From: Ricinus communis
Taxonomy: Eukaryota; Streptophyta; Magnoliopsida; Malpighiales; Euphorbiaceae
Assembly: GCF_019578655.1 (NCBI RefSeq)
Contig: NC_063256.1
Span: forward strand, 36,529,553 to 36,593,552
Direction of reading: 5' to 3'
DNA: 64,000 nt
Of the stretch, positions 55,401 through 64,000 are shown piece by piece. The notes under the pieces are model-generated. The model saw nothing but the letters and a program-made list of their open reading frames with translations, did no database searches and was not told the origin of the DNA. Within the stretch, counting starts at the first letter, position 1; every line of letters starts with the position of its first letter. Position numbers and translations under genes: made by a program.

Positions 55401-55469
55401 CCATTACATAACCGTAAAGGAGAACAATTCAAGCATGTAAGGCTTCTAATGGAATTTGAGATTGTTTGA
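52419..55469 (+). CDS. Phosphoinositide-specific phospholipase C, tandem copy C
   Basis: Nine exons: 52419-52745, 52835-53031, 53455-53590, 53676-53882, 54012-54220, 54467-54584, 54728-54850, 54960-55046, 55176-55469. Phases agree, giving about 565 aa. EF-hand-like N-lobe beginning [21 protein letters not shown] domain with [25 protein letters not shown] and ITFEDHL; a basic-then-acidic linker ([14 protein letters not shown]); Y domain ([29 protein letters not shown]); C2 domain with [14 protein letters not shown]. The FCFCFRR N-terminus is nearer the AtPLC1/2 type than copies A and B. Intron 4 needs a GC donor at 53883. Exon 7 is 30 nt shorter than in A and B, removing about ten residues before KTLK. 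Confidence 0.93.
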
Positions 55470-56960
55470 TCTAACGATGTTCATTCAATTAATTGTACAG
55501 TGACTACTTATAATGCTAATGCTGGAGATGTTCTTTACATACTGCTGCTGCAGTCAGATTTTTCTGTTGTTAACATTGTGAAAAACAAAAAAGAAAACCT
55601 GCAATTTATGCTCCAACATTCAGAAGCAAGGATGCTTGTATATTTGAGATGGTAAATTGTGAGATTGCAGGAAGTTTTATGGGAATAAAAAAGTAAAAAG
55701 ATATTGCAAAGACAGTCCACTTACTGGGACTATTCTTTGATTAATAAAATACCAAAACCCAGGTATATAATGTAGCACCATTTATTTCTTTTGTTTAATC
55801 TCTGCTTGGTAGCATAGCAGGAACAGCTACCAGTTTTACATTAAAAGAAAAATTAACAGTCAACATTCCTGGGTTTGATGGTGACAACCACTTCTTCTTG
55901 TGAAAGTACAGGAAAGTTGACATAACTCAATATTCAACCCTTTTGCATTGAGAAAAATAAAAATGCTGTTTATCCTAAAACCAAAAATACGATGTCATTA
56001 GGCCACTACTCTATTTATTGACAACTGCTGCAGATTCGTGGAACCGAGTAATCAGAGCATCATACAGTATATTGATTGTTTTAAAATCGAATCCACATAG
56101 TTGAGGTTGAATTTGTCATCTGGGACCCCTGCATTTTGTCTAATAAAGAAAATGGGAAAGAGAAGAAGAAGAAGAACAAGAAAAGACTGGTTAAGGCCCT
56201 ATGTGCCTCGTATTAATATATGATGTTCCCCTCTGAACCACTATAAGCTTATATTTAATGATTCATTTTTCAAAAGCAAATCAAATCACATGCTCTATTT
56301 AACTGGACAATTAGAGATTAATACTTAAATCCTATACTCACCTAACCATTTGGACTTTTAAAATGCTCTTTCCATAACATACAGCCTGTAACACATTACA
56401 TACATCTTTTATATGATTAGGACACACCACAGTGCAAGAGCCCACCTTCTGATTTCCCTTCATCAATTGCCTTTTATTTTTATTTTATTTTTGCTTCCTA
56501 ACTTCAGTTTTCTTGGCCACTTTTGTTTAAGGCCTACGATTCATTTTGCATTTATGGTTCCCACATTGCAGGCATATTGTGGTTCATTAATATACACAAC
56601 CCTCCCAAAATGCATAGGAAACCAAGACACAGGATTTTTCCATTAATTATCATATCTGCTCAAATCTTGCTTGATGCCCTTAAAGTTTCCTGGAAAACTA
56701 TACCTTCTGCTGATTATTTTACCGTACAGATAATTTTAAAGTTAAAGATATAAAGAAAGAAGTGATAATGAAACAAACTCCAATACTCTTGTGATCAAAA
56801 GAAAAAGAAGTGCTCTTCTCTCCAGGCGAATGCCTTCTGACCGACTAACTCTTGTGCCACTGTTACACTTATGTAGATAATACCATTAAGATATTGGAAA
56901 AGAGAAATGGAATGTCAGAAAGCAACTTATGCAGGGACAAGAGAGGTGAAAATTTTCTAC
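55470..56960. other. Intergenic region between PLC copy C and the kinase gene
   Basis: 3' flanks of two convergent genes. An AGAAGAAGAAGAAG run lies near 56161-56180. No gene seen. Confidence 0.5.
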
Positions 56961-58244
56961 TTAGCATGGAAATCTCAATTTTGGAGGAATGGAGAATCTG
57001 TTAGTGCAGACTCTTGCAGGGAACTCCTCGCACAACGCCAATGCTCTTTCCAAATTAGAAACAATATCAACAATATCAGGCCTCTCTTTTCCCTCCAAAT
57101 TGACACAATGCAATGCTGTGTAGGCCATCACTTCCACTGCCTCCACTTCATGCATTTCTGGTGGCCCTACTCTTGTATCTAATATTCTCTGCATCTTCCC
57201 TGCTGATATCAGTGGAGCTGCATACTCAGCAACTCCCATTGGACCTGTATCTTCTGCTTCTTCAGTCTTGAAAATTGCTCTCTTTCCTGTCAAAAGCTCT
57301 AATAGCACAACACCTAGGCCATAAACGTCACTTTTTGCTGTCAGCACATTCAGTACATAGTACTCAGGATCAATATAACCTACTGTTCCAACTGCCTTGG
57401 TTGACATCAGTTCTTGATCAGATTCTGGCCCCATCAGTGATAGCCCAAAATCAGATACTCTGGCAGTCCAATTTGCATCAAGAAGTATGTTCGAGGACTT
57501 GATATCTCTGTGAATGATAGGTGGCACCACATAGTTGTGGAGATATTCAATGCCTCTTGCAGCATCCAATGCAATTTTGATCCTCATTTTCCAGGAATTC
57601 AGAATGCTGCTGTCTTTTTCGACATTGTCCTTTCTATGCAAATGATCATGGAGTGCCCCATTGCTCATGAACTCATAAACCAGAAGCCTCTCATCCATCT
57701 CCTCACAGAAACCTATAAGATCCACTAAATGCCTATGGTGAAGCCTTGATAATAATACTAATTCTGAATCGAATGCACTTTCTTTCTCTTGAAATTTCTG
57801 TGTCTTAGTAACGGTTTCTCCTCTTTTAATAGCCACTTGGCGACCATCTGCAAGTTTTCCTTTGTAGACACTGCCAAAGCTTCCAGCCCCAATCTTGTTT
57901 TGCACTGAGAAATTGTTTGTAGCAACAACAAGCTCTGAGAGGGAGAAATTCTGAGTCTTCTCCATATAGCTAGAAGATGATTCACTTCTCTGGCGCCCCA
58001 ATCTTCGCGAACTATAACAGCTAGCAGAAAGTGATCTTAAAGATGGGGTAATAGAACCATTATTAATCATAGCAGCAGCAGCAGTCCCACTGGCATTAGC
58101 AGTTGTGGGCTGCTCAATTTTCTGACGTCTTCCATGTAATAAACCGTGTAAGCAATAAATAACAGTGCAGACGCCTGCAAAAAGACCAACAGATCCAACA
58201 ACCAAAAAAGCCAAAGGTGTGCAAGCGATGATGGAGCGCCCCAT
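56961..58244 (-). CDS. CRINKLY4-related (CCR4-like) receptor kinase, ectodomain lost
   Basis: A minus-strand intronless frame of 427 aa from ATG 58244. A transmembrane helix (about residues 9-31, LAFLVVGSVGLFAGVCTVIY), a juxtamembrane Ser-rich stretch, and a complete Ser/Thr kinase (about 113-400) are present: glycine loop GAGSFGSVYKG, Lys140 in VAIKRG, HRDIKSSNILLD (245-256), DFGLS (265-269), GYIDPEYY. The kinase resembles CCR3/CCR4. These receptors normally have a signal peptide and a large CR4-repeat ectodomain, absent here. A signal-peptide-like ORF lies just upstream in another frame. A TGA sits two codons before ATG 58244 in the kinase frame. It may make a membrane-anchored kinase without ectodomain, or be a pseudogene with an intact kinase part. 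Confidence 0.82.
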   Translation of the reverse strand: MGRSIIACTPLAFLVVGSVGLFAGVCTVIYCLHGLLHGRRQKIEQPTTANASGTAAAAMINNGSITPSLRSLSASCYSSRRLGRQRSESSSSYMEKTQNFSLSELVVATNNFSVQNKIGAGSFGSVYKGKLADGRQVAIKRGETVTKTQKFQEKESAFDSELVLLSRLHHRHLVDLIGFCEEMDERLLVYEFMSNGALHDHLHRKDNVEKDSSILNSWKMRIKIALDAARGIEYLHNYVVPPIIHRDIKSSNILLDANWTARVSDFGLSLMGPESDQELMSTKAVGTVGYIDPEYYVLNVLTAKSDVYGLGVVLLELLTGKRAIFKTEEAEDTGPMGVAEYAAPLISAGKMQRILDTRVGPPEMHEVEAVEVMAYTALHCVNLEGKERPDIVDIVSNLERALALCEEFPARVCTNRFSIPPKLRFPC

Positions 58245-58258
58245 TGCTCATGAACTCA
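58220..58258 (-). repeat. 39-bp patch duplicated from the kinase domain
   Basis: 58220-58258 matches 57637-57675 in the same orientation at 35 of 39 bases. In the kinase this stretch encodes EFMSNGALHDHLH. It lies exactly between the signal-peptide ORF and the transmembrane segment. Confidence 0.88.
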
Positions 58259-58377
58259 GTATCTGTACTGTTATTCCCCAAAATCGCATTTCCTAACAGC
58301 AATACAGTAGCAGTTGTATGGGTGTGAGCACTTGTGGGGGGGGTAAGAGCCAAGATGACTGTTAACCAAAGCAGCAT
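58259..58377 (-). pseudogene. Detached signal-peptide exon of the receptor kinase
   Basis: Minus strand from ATG 58377: MLLWLTVILALTPPTSAH, a good signal peptide, then about 22 Thr/Asn-rich residues ending NNSTDT. The frame continues through the 39-bp patch and then reads the transmembrane region out of frame to a stop at 58114-58116. It contains a run of eight C on the coding strand (58336-58343). A TATATATA-type box lies upstream near 58630. It is the likely original 5' end of the kinase gene. Confidence 0.6.
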
Positions 58378-60041
58378 GGAGAAGTGAGGTGATGATAGGA
58401 AGAGTTGATTCTCATTTGAAAGACTGGAAATGACAAGTTTCTGGCTTCTTCTACGTTAGAAGCTAAAGAAATGAATGAGCAAGAAGAAAGTTGAAAGCAC
58501 GATGTAAATATATGAAAAAAAAAAAAAAAAAAGACTCGGACTAGGAAGAGTACAGGTAGGTAATGTTGTTGAAGAATATAGGAATACTATATCATGTCCT
58601 TTCCCCCGCACCAGAGCTAAGGTAGTTTTATATATACAAATACAACTGCAGCTCCAGCATGAAATCTTGCAAACTGCAAAAGCTAAAAGCTGAAATTGAA
58701 TTGGAATAATGTCAAAGTTTTCCTTTGCTTGAAATTATTCATCTGTGAGCCTTGCTGCCATTGCAATGCAGATAAAGAGTCCTTAATTGGAAAAGGAAAG
58801 TGTGGACAAGTGAATTGGTGGGTTGAGAGAAGATTATTCCTACTCATATTTCTTAGGAAAATCCTTTGCTATTCCCATTTCTGATTCTCCCCTTTATCCT
58901 CAATTTTCCAAACAACTTCCTTTTGTCTTCCCCAAACATGGGATAAGCATTCACTAATCAAATATATATGTTTAAGTGAGACACAAGTAATGCTTTCCAT
59001 CAGAATTTGCAATCACTAAGTGCATAACGTAAGTTGGGCAGATCCTAGAGAGGGGTCATTTTATCAATCAAGTTTTTTCTTTTAATAGAAACAGAACTTT
59101 GATTAAGCAAATCAAATAGGAATTATTAATTAATGCAAGTGATGAATTTGATTCATATCCCGCCTTTGAAAACAATGATAAGTGAATAAGGCAAGAGTTT
59201 CCCAAATTCCATTTGAATTTTTAAAGTCATGAATCAAACCAATAGCACTTATTAAAACTTAGGTTACACCATTTTCGAACAAAACAAGAAAATGACATAC
59301 AAAAGCAAAAATAATAACTGAGATCTAATTATTCGAAATTATCTATTCCGCAAATTACTCTTCCACCAACACAACTAAACTAACATCAAAGTACAAGACA
59401 AGAATTCTCTATCCAAAAACCATCCTATTTCATTTTTTTCATCTAAAAATATCAAGGAATCGAATAAATGAGTTATACGTATATATAAATATTTTATATT
59501 TTTAATGTAAATATATGTCAATTTCTTATTGATTTGGTGTATAAATAGGAATATATATTTAGACTAATGCGCCCACAATCTAGGTACGTATATTACTAAA
59601 GATAATAGTTTGGATGGATATATAGAATTGTAAGTTTCAATCATTTTTCTCTTATTTAGACAAAAATGAAGAATTTAAAAAGCATATATAGAAGTAATAT
59701 AAAATACTCACATCATAGTAAATAATTACAAATAACATATATTTGTAAGAATTCAAAAGGGCCGAAGAATGAAGATAGAAAAAAAAAATATAAAAAAAAA
59801 AAAGAGAGAGTTAGAATGAATTGGATTTCTCAAAAGAATTTTAGAGTCCAATTTAAAGAATTCAAGAAATGGCTGATATTTTTAAGAGAAAGCAATTTAG
59901 ATGACTCAAAATTAATATAAGGTAGAAAAGATGAAAGAATGAACTGATTTAGTACTTTGGTAGAGATGAACATAAAGGGGGTTGTTTTAGTGCGATTATA
60001 GGAGCAAGGCTTAATCTGGCACCTGAACTTTGCAGCAAGGC
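58378..60041. other. Upstream region of the kinase gene and AT-rich intergenic DNA
   Basis: Promoter and 5' UTR of the minus-strand kinase are expected within 58378-58700, with an A-run at 58513-58531. The rest is AT-rich with no gene. Confidence 0.45.
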
Positions 60042-60468
60042 TTAATTTGGCTCTTTTTAACCTTTTGGGCCAATTTAGATCAAAATTTTTATTTTTAGTT
60101 CAAATCACTCCATTTGAAAGAAAATATAACTCACTCTCTATAAAAGAAATTGAATTGCTAAAACATGATAAATTAATAACTTTGACTAACATTTACAAAA
60201 AATAAAAAATTTAATATTATCTAAAATAAATTATAATTATTAAGTTGAATCAAGAAATACTTTAATTGTTTTTTAGATTATTTATTCAAATTATTTTTAA
60301 ATAAAAATTAGTAAATTATTTTCTATCTTTTTTTATTTTTAAAAAGTGTCATATTTAATTTCTCTATGGAGAGTGACTCTCACTCTCTCATGTAAGGAGT
60401 AATTTGAGCCATAATAGCAAGATGTTGGACTAAATTGGGTTAAAAGGTCAAAAAGAGGCCAAATTGAA
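60042..60468. repeat. MITE-like inverted repeat, about 430 bp
   Basis: The left arm (60042-60151) aligns with the reverse complement of the right arm (60357-60468). Outer ends share CAATTTGGC..CTCTTTTT and ACCTTTT..CCAATTTAG, and inner parts share CACTCTC and AGAAATT blocks. The AT-rich centre continues the pairing weakly. Non-coding. A partial direct duplicate of the outer motif (AGCAAGGCTTAAT) sits at 60003-60015 and 60034-60046. No target duplication was fixed. Confidence 0.75.
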
Positions 60469-62097
60469 TATTATTCCATATGGATATATTTATTAAAAGT
60501 CCAAGAGAAGACTTCACAATTGCTGAACTAAGGAATGATGTCATATGTTATTTATTTTTAATTTTTATATTTTATTTTGAAAACCTTTTCCTTATTTTCC
60601 AACAACAATTAAATAATTAACTCACAAAATTTGACTTGTAATTTTATGACCAAAAACAAGATTTTGATGAAGTACTTTTTTTGTAATTTACGTCTTGAAA
60701 TATCTGTGGATATCTGATTTCTTAATTCTTTATTAAAAAAGAAAACTGCAAAAGAAGAAAAAATAGAGTGTCATCATAGCCATAATAATTAAATCAAAAG
60801 GTATAAATGAATTCTTTCAGCAATTTATGTCAGCCAAATACAAATCCATTTATTTATTGTTACACTTGCAATATTATAATAATAAGATTAAGTTTTGAGA
60901 GTTTTATATATAATAACTTGTTTAGTTTAATTTCAGGTTGTAAATTGGAAAATTCTGGTTTGGCAGACAAAGGAAAAAGAAATGGAGAAATTTAGCAAGG
61001 AATGCACATCCCAAAATCCTGAAGTAGAATTAGATTACTATCAGAAAGGATAGCAACCCAGGACCAGTAAGCTTTGACAGATATCTAAATGGGCTAATAT
61101 AACACAAAATAACCCCTTACTCTTTTTTATTATTATCATTATTATTTGTTTTCCAAGCAAAGCAATGACATGAAATACTTTGGGAGTGAAGACTTAAAGA
61201 GGGCTGCTCTCATGGTTCCTAATCACTCTTATCTTCCATGCAGTCCATTTATGAATGGGTGGTGACCCATTTTTGGGCACACCTTTGACTTTCCTCAACC
61301 TTGACGCATTCCAAGCCAGTTTCGCCCTAATTTCTTAGCCGTCTGCATATGTGACCATTGCTCCTGTTTGAATATTCTTTAACCCAACTCAACCAGACTT
61401 ATCAATCAAATTTTTTTTGGATTTCTTATAAACAATAGTTGAGTTGAATCAAATCCTTGTCCAAATTGCCACAAAAAAAAAAAAAAACTGTAAGAAACTA
61501 AATTACTAAACTCGAGAACCTGGTACCTTACTTAAGTTTTATTTTTGTCTAAATATATAAATGACTCTTTGAATTTATTCTACTTTTTACAATTTGTCCT
61601 CCAAACTTAATTTTGATTCAATTAGACTTTTCAACTTTAATTTTAAGCCGTCTATTAACAGTAGTAATAAAAAATTAATATTCTCACCTACGACATTACT
61701 TATAATAGGCAAAATACATAATTGAATTATTGAGCTTGTCTTATTTTTATAATTGGCCCCTAAACTCAACTTTGATTCAATTGGGCATATTAACTTCTCG
61801 AGTTGTTATATTTAAATCATTCACAGACAAAAATTAAGCGTTTTGCATTAATCTCTTGTGAAAAATATGTTTCCTTAGTTTTAATGTATTGTTTATTATA
61901 CATTAAAGTTATTTTATTAATTTATATTTTTCAAATGACTAAAATAAATTGTTGAAATCCTTTAACTTTTCTATCATCAAGTTTTTTTTTTTATCCTCAC
62001 AGATTATGCCCGCACCAGTGACCATAGTAAGGAAATGCTCTCTTGTGACAAGTTTTGTTTAAGAATTTGTAGATTTTATGAAGCTGTGATTTTATTA
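60469..62097. other. Intergenic DNA with a repeat-like segment
   Basis: No gene seen. 61570-61800 holds two imperfect direct units, each with an AATT(T)G..CC(C)CTAAACTC/CAAACTT core and a TTTGATTCAATT core, the kind of sequence common in dispersed plant repeats. The copia LTR begins at 62098. Confidence 0.4.
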
Positions 62098-62334
62098 TGT
62101 GATGGAATTCTGATTCTTTACAATTTTTGCTTGATATATATACAAGTTGAAATCCTACTCTAATGGTTGCCTTCTAACGTATACTTCTCAATGTGGAAAG
62201 GTTAAAATGATCTTTCCTGCAAAGCAGGAAAAGTTGCTCCTTTTTCACTTGTAGGTCTATGATGAACTGTCCGCACAAGCAATCTGGCTTGTGCAGCCTC
62301 TGAGACCACTGTCATGTCTTTTCTTCTTTCAACA
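62098..62334 (-). repeat. 3' LTR of the copia element
   Basis: 237 bp, TG at 62098 and CA at 62333-62334. It matches the solo LTR at 548-787. The pol reading frame runs through the purine tract into this LTR before stopping at 62202. Confidence 0.8.
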
Positions 62335-64000
62335 CTCCCCCTCAAGATGGGTTCATATAAGTTTATTGAGCCTATTTTGCTGAGAATTGAGTGATGCTTC
62401 TGTTTATCAAGTGCCTTTGTAAGGATGTCTACTAGTTGGTCCTGGCTTTTGATATAAGGAGTTTTAATTTCTCCCTTTTGAACTTTTTCCCTGATGAAGT
62501 GGCAATCCACTTCAATGTGTTTAGTTCGTTCATGGAACACAGGGCTTGATGCAATATGACGGGCAGCTTGGTTATCACAATGCATCATCATAGGTCCGTT
62601 GTTTTCAATTTTCATATCTTTGAGGACTTGCTTGATCCAGATGAGTTTGCTAGTTGTAGATGCCATTGCACGATATTCAGCTTCTGCGCTAGATCTTGCA
62701 ACAACGCTTTGCTTTTTGCTTTTCCATGTCACCAAGTTTCCTCCTACAAAGACACAAAAACCAGTGGTTGACTTTCTGTCACAGCTTCCAGCCCAATCTG
62801 CATCAGAAAAACCAACTATAGAATTAGAATTGTTATTCTTCATCCATATTCCCTGTCCTGGAGTTCCTTTTAGGTATCTGAGAATCCTATCTATAGCTTC
62901 TAGGTGACAAGTGCGAGGGGCATGCATGAACTGGCTTACCATACTTACTGTAAATGATATGTCATTTCTAGTGACAGTTAAATATATTAATTTTCCTACC
63001 AAGCGTTGATAATGTCCTATGTTGGCTAGAGGTTCTCCATCTTCCAGATTGAGTTTGACTTTGGTTTCCATAGGAGTGTTGGCAGGTTTAGCTCCCAATT
63101 TTCTAATTTCTTTGCTAAATGTTACGGCCTAAATGTTGAACTATTGACCCTACTTGTTTGGATGGGTGTTCACCCCAAAGTGTTCTCGGACTGCATGCAT
63201 ACATCCGTAAGTAACTTAGTGCAATATGGCAAATTTCATTGAGAGCAAACAGTAAAATCTGAACTAAACCTTGTCGCTCTTCTTTCTTTCTTCGGCTATT
63301 ACCTTCTCCATTACTATGTTTTGAAGACGTTTCGTCTCTTGCGCGGGCGATTTAAGCAATGACGAAGGCTTGGGACCTTTAATAGATTAAGAATGTATTT
63401 CCTTTGACATAGGAATAAACCTTTTGTAGACTTTGCCATTTCTATTCCTAGGAAATAAGAGAGCTGCCCAAGGTCCTTAATATCAAACTCTTTCATTAGA
63501 CTTTGTTTGACATCCTTAATACCTTGATCATCATTCTCTGTTATTATGATATCGTCAACATATACTAGAATAATGATAGTATGTGTGTGATTGTGTTTAA
63601 CAAACATAGAGGAGTCAGAATCACATTTAGTAAAACTAATTTTTAATAGAAAGAGGCTTAGTTTGGCATACCATGCTCTCGGAGATTGTTTAAGGCCATA
63701 GATAGCCTTTTTTAGCCTACATACCAGGGAAGCATATGTGGCTAATTCGTGGCTAAGAGGGAGAGTTATATAAACTTCTTCTTCTAGGTTTCCTTATAAA
63801 AAGGCGTTCTTGACATCCATTTGGAATAAGTTCCATCCCTGATTGGTTGCAACTGAAAGAAGAATTCTGACAGTGTTCATCTTGGCAACCGGAGCAAACA
63901 ACTCTTGGTAATCAACTCCATAAGTTTGAATGAAGCCTCTGGCGACAAGTCTGGCCTTGTATCTCTCAATAGTCCCATCATTGTTATACTTTATTTTGTA
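62335..64000 (-). pseudogene. Copia pol fragment: reverse transcriptase and RNase H
   Basis: Minus strand. The right-hand part (64000-63378) reads reverse transcriptase, with [18 protein letters not shown] and the catalytic YVDDIIIT, then QLSYFLGIEMAKS. A TAA at 63794-63796 interrupts the NAFL segment. After the insertion at about 63114-63377 the line resumes in another frame with GAKPANTPME, then RNase H with FSDADWAG, SSAEAEYRA, HCDNQAA and HIEVDCHFIRE. Intact copia elements read these as one polyprotein. Integrase and gag would lie beyond 64000. Confidence 0.9.
63114..63377. other. Insertion of about 264 bp inside the copia pol gene
   Basis: Between the reverse transcriptase segment ending at ILNLLK and the EIRKLGAKP segment lies foreign DNA with no pol homology and higher GC. 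On the plus strand it starts GCTAAATGTTACGGCCTAAA, a direct repeat of CTAAATGTT, and ends GGCTTGGGAC. CTTT borders it on both sides (63110-63113 and 63377-63380). The origin is unknown. Confidence 0.6.

Larger units (their letters stand above)
62098..64000 (-). mobile_element. Ty1/copia retrotransposon, 3' part, defective and cut by the window end
   Basis: Minus strand. A 3' LTR (62098-62334, TG...CA) is preceded in element order by a purine tract (TTGAGGGGGAG, reverse of about 62335-62346) and by the C-terminal pol coding region, which continues past position 64000. The pol line has a premature stop at 63794-63796 and an insertion of about 264 bp with a frame change. The element is therefore not autonomous. 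Confidence 0.9.

Noticed and set aside
6723..62097. tRNA or rRNA genes
   Set aside because: No A-box/B-box pair or conserved rRNA segment was recognised by eye. The only tRNA-like sequence is the retroelement primer-binding site at 50410-50427.
62202..62334. Novel C-terminal extension of the copia polyprotein
   Set aside because: The frame simply reads through the purine tract into the LTR, which is common in copia copies.

Overview
The window is nuclear DNA of a flowering plant, most likely a eudicot. It is AT-rich, its genes have many short exons, and it carries Ty1/copia and Ty3/gypsy retrotransposons, MITE-like fold-backs and plant-only families (ELF4, EP1-like lectins, APD RING ligases, plant PI-PLCs). 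The species cannot be read from the sequence; a rosid such as a member of Malpighiales is a guess.

Layout. 1-1.46 kb: intergenic, with a solo copia-type LTR at 548-787. 1.66-6.72 kb (+): 11-exon CUE/DUF1771/Smr-domain gene. 8.0-9.1 kb: a long AT-rich fold-back. 9.63-9.99 kb (+): intronless ELF4-type clock gene. 13.9-15.2 and 18.7-20.0 kb (+): two tandem EP1-like secreted lectin genes, separated by a decayed LTR-like block with a 284-bp tandem duplication. 20.6-22.4 kb (-): secretory cyclophilin (CYP20-1 type), head-to-head with a membrane RING-finger gene (APD type, 22.9-25.5 kb, +). 26.1-28.8 kb (+): GT90/DUF821 glycosyltransferase-like gene. 29.8-30.7 kb (+): intronless PDX1 vitamin B6 synthase gene. 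33.8-37.4, 40.6-43.2 and 52.4-55.5 kb (+): three tandem phosphoinositide-specific phospholipase C genes with nearly identical exon layout. 44.35-51.93 kb: a 7.6-kb non-autonomous gypsy (Athila-like) element on the minus strand, between the second and third PLC, with a perfect 5-bp target-site duplication. 57.0-58.4 kb (-): CRINKLY4-related receptor-like kinase with a disrupted 5' part. 60.0-60.5 kb: a MITE-like inverted repeat. 62.1-64.0 kb (-): 3' end of a defective copia element that runs off the window.

Gene connections. The three PLCs would cleave phosphoinositides at the plasma membrane. The Smr gene, the CYP20-1 gene and the PLC cluster recall, from memory, the Arabidopsis At5g58670-At5g58720 neighbourhood. 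The APD-PDX1 pair recalls At2g38220-At2g38230. The window may therefore merge two ancestral segments.

No wholly new system was found. The signals most worth a second look are: (i) two perfect hairpins with an invariant TCCT loop and fully compensated stems beside two purine tracts of the gypsy element; (ii) an 18-bp hairpin motif repeated seven times only in that element; (iii) a protease-to-integrase-tail fusion in its coding line; (iv) a 39-bp patch copied from the kinase domain at the point where the receptor kinase lost its ectodomain and reading frame; (v) a chain of upstream ORFs joined by TAATG and ATGA overlaps before the GT90 gene; (vi) three GC-AG introns. All splice sites were read by eye from phase, GT/GC-AG signals and family protein continuity.
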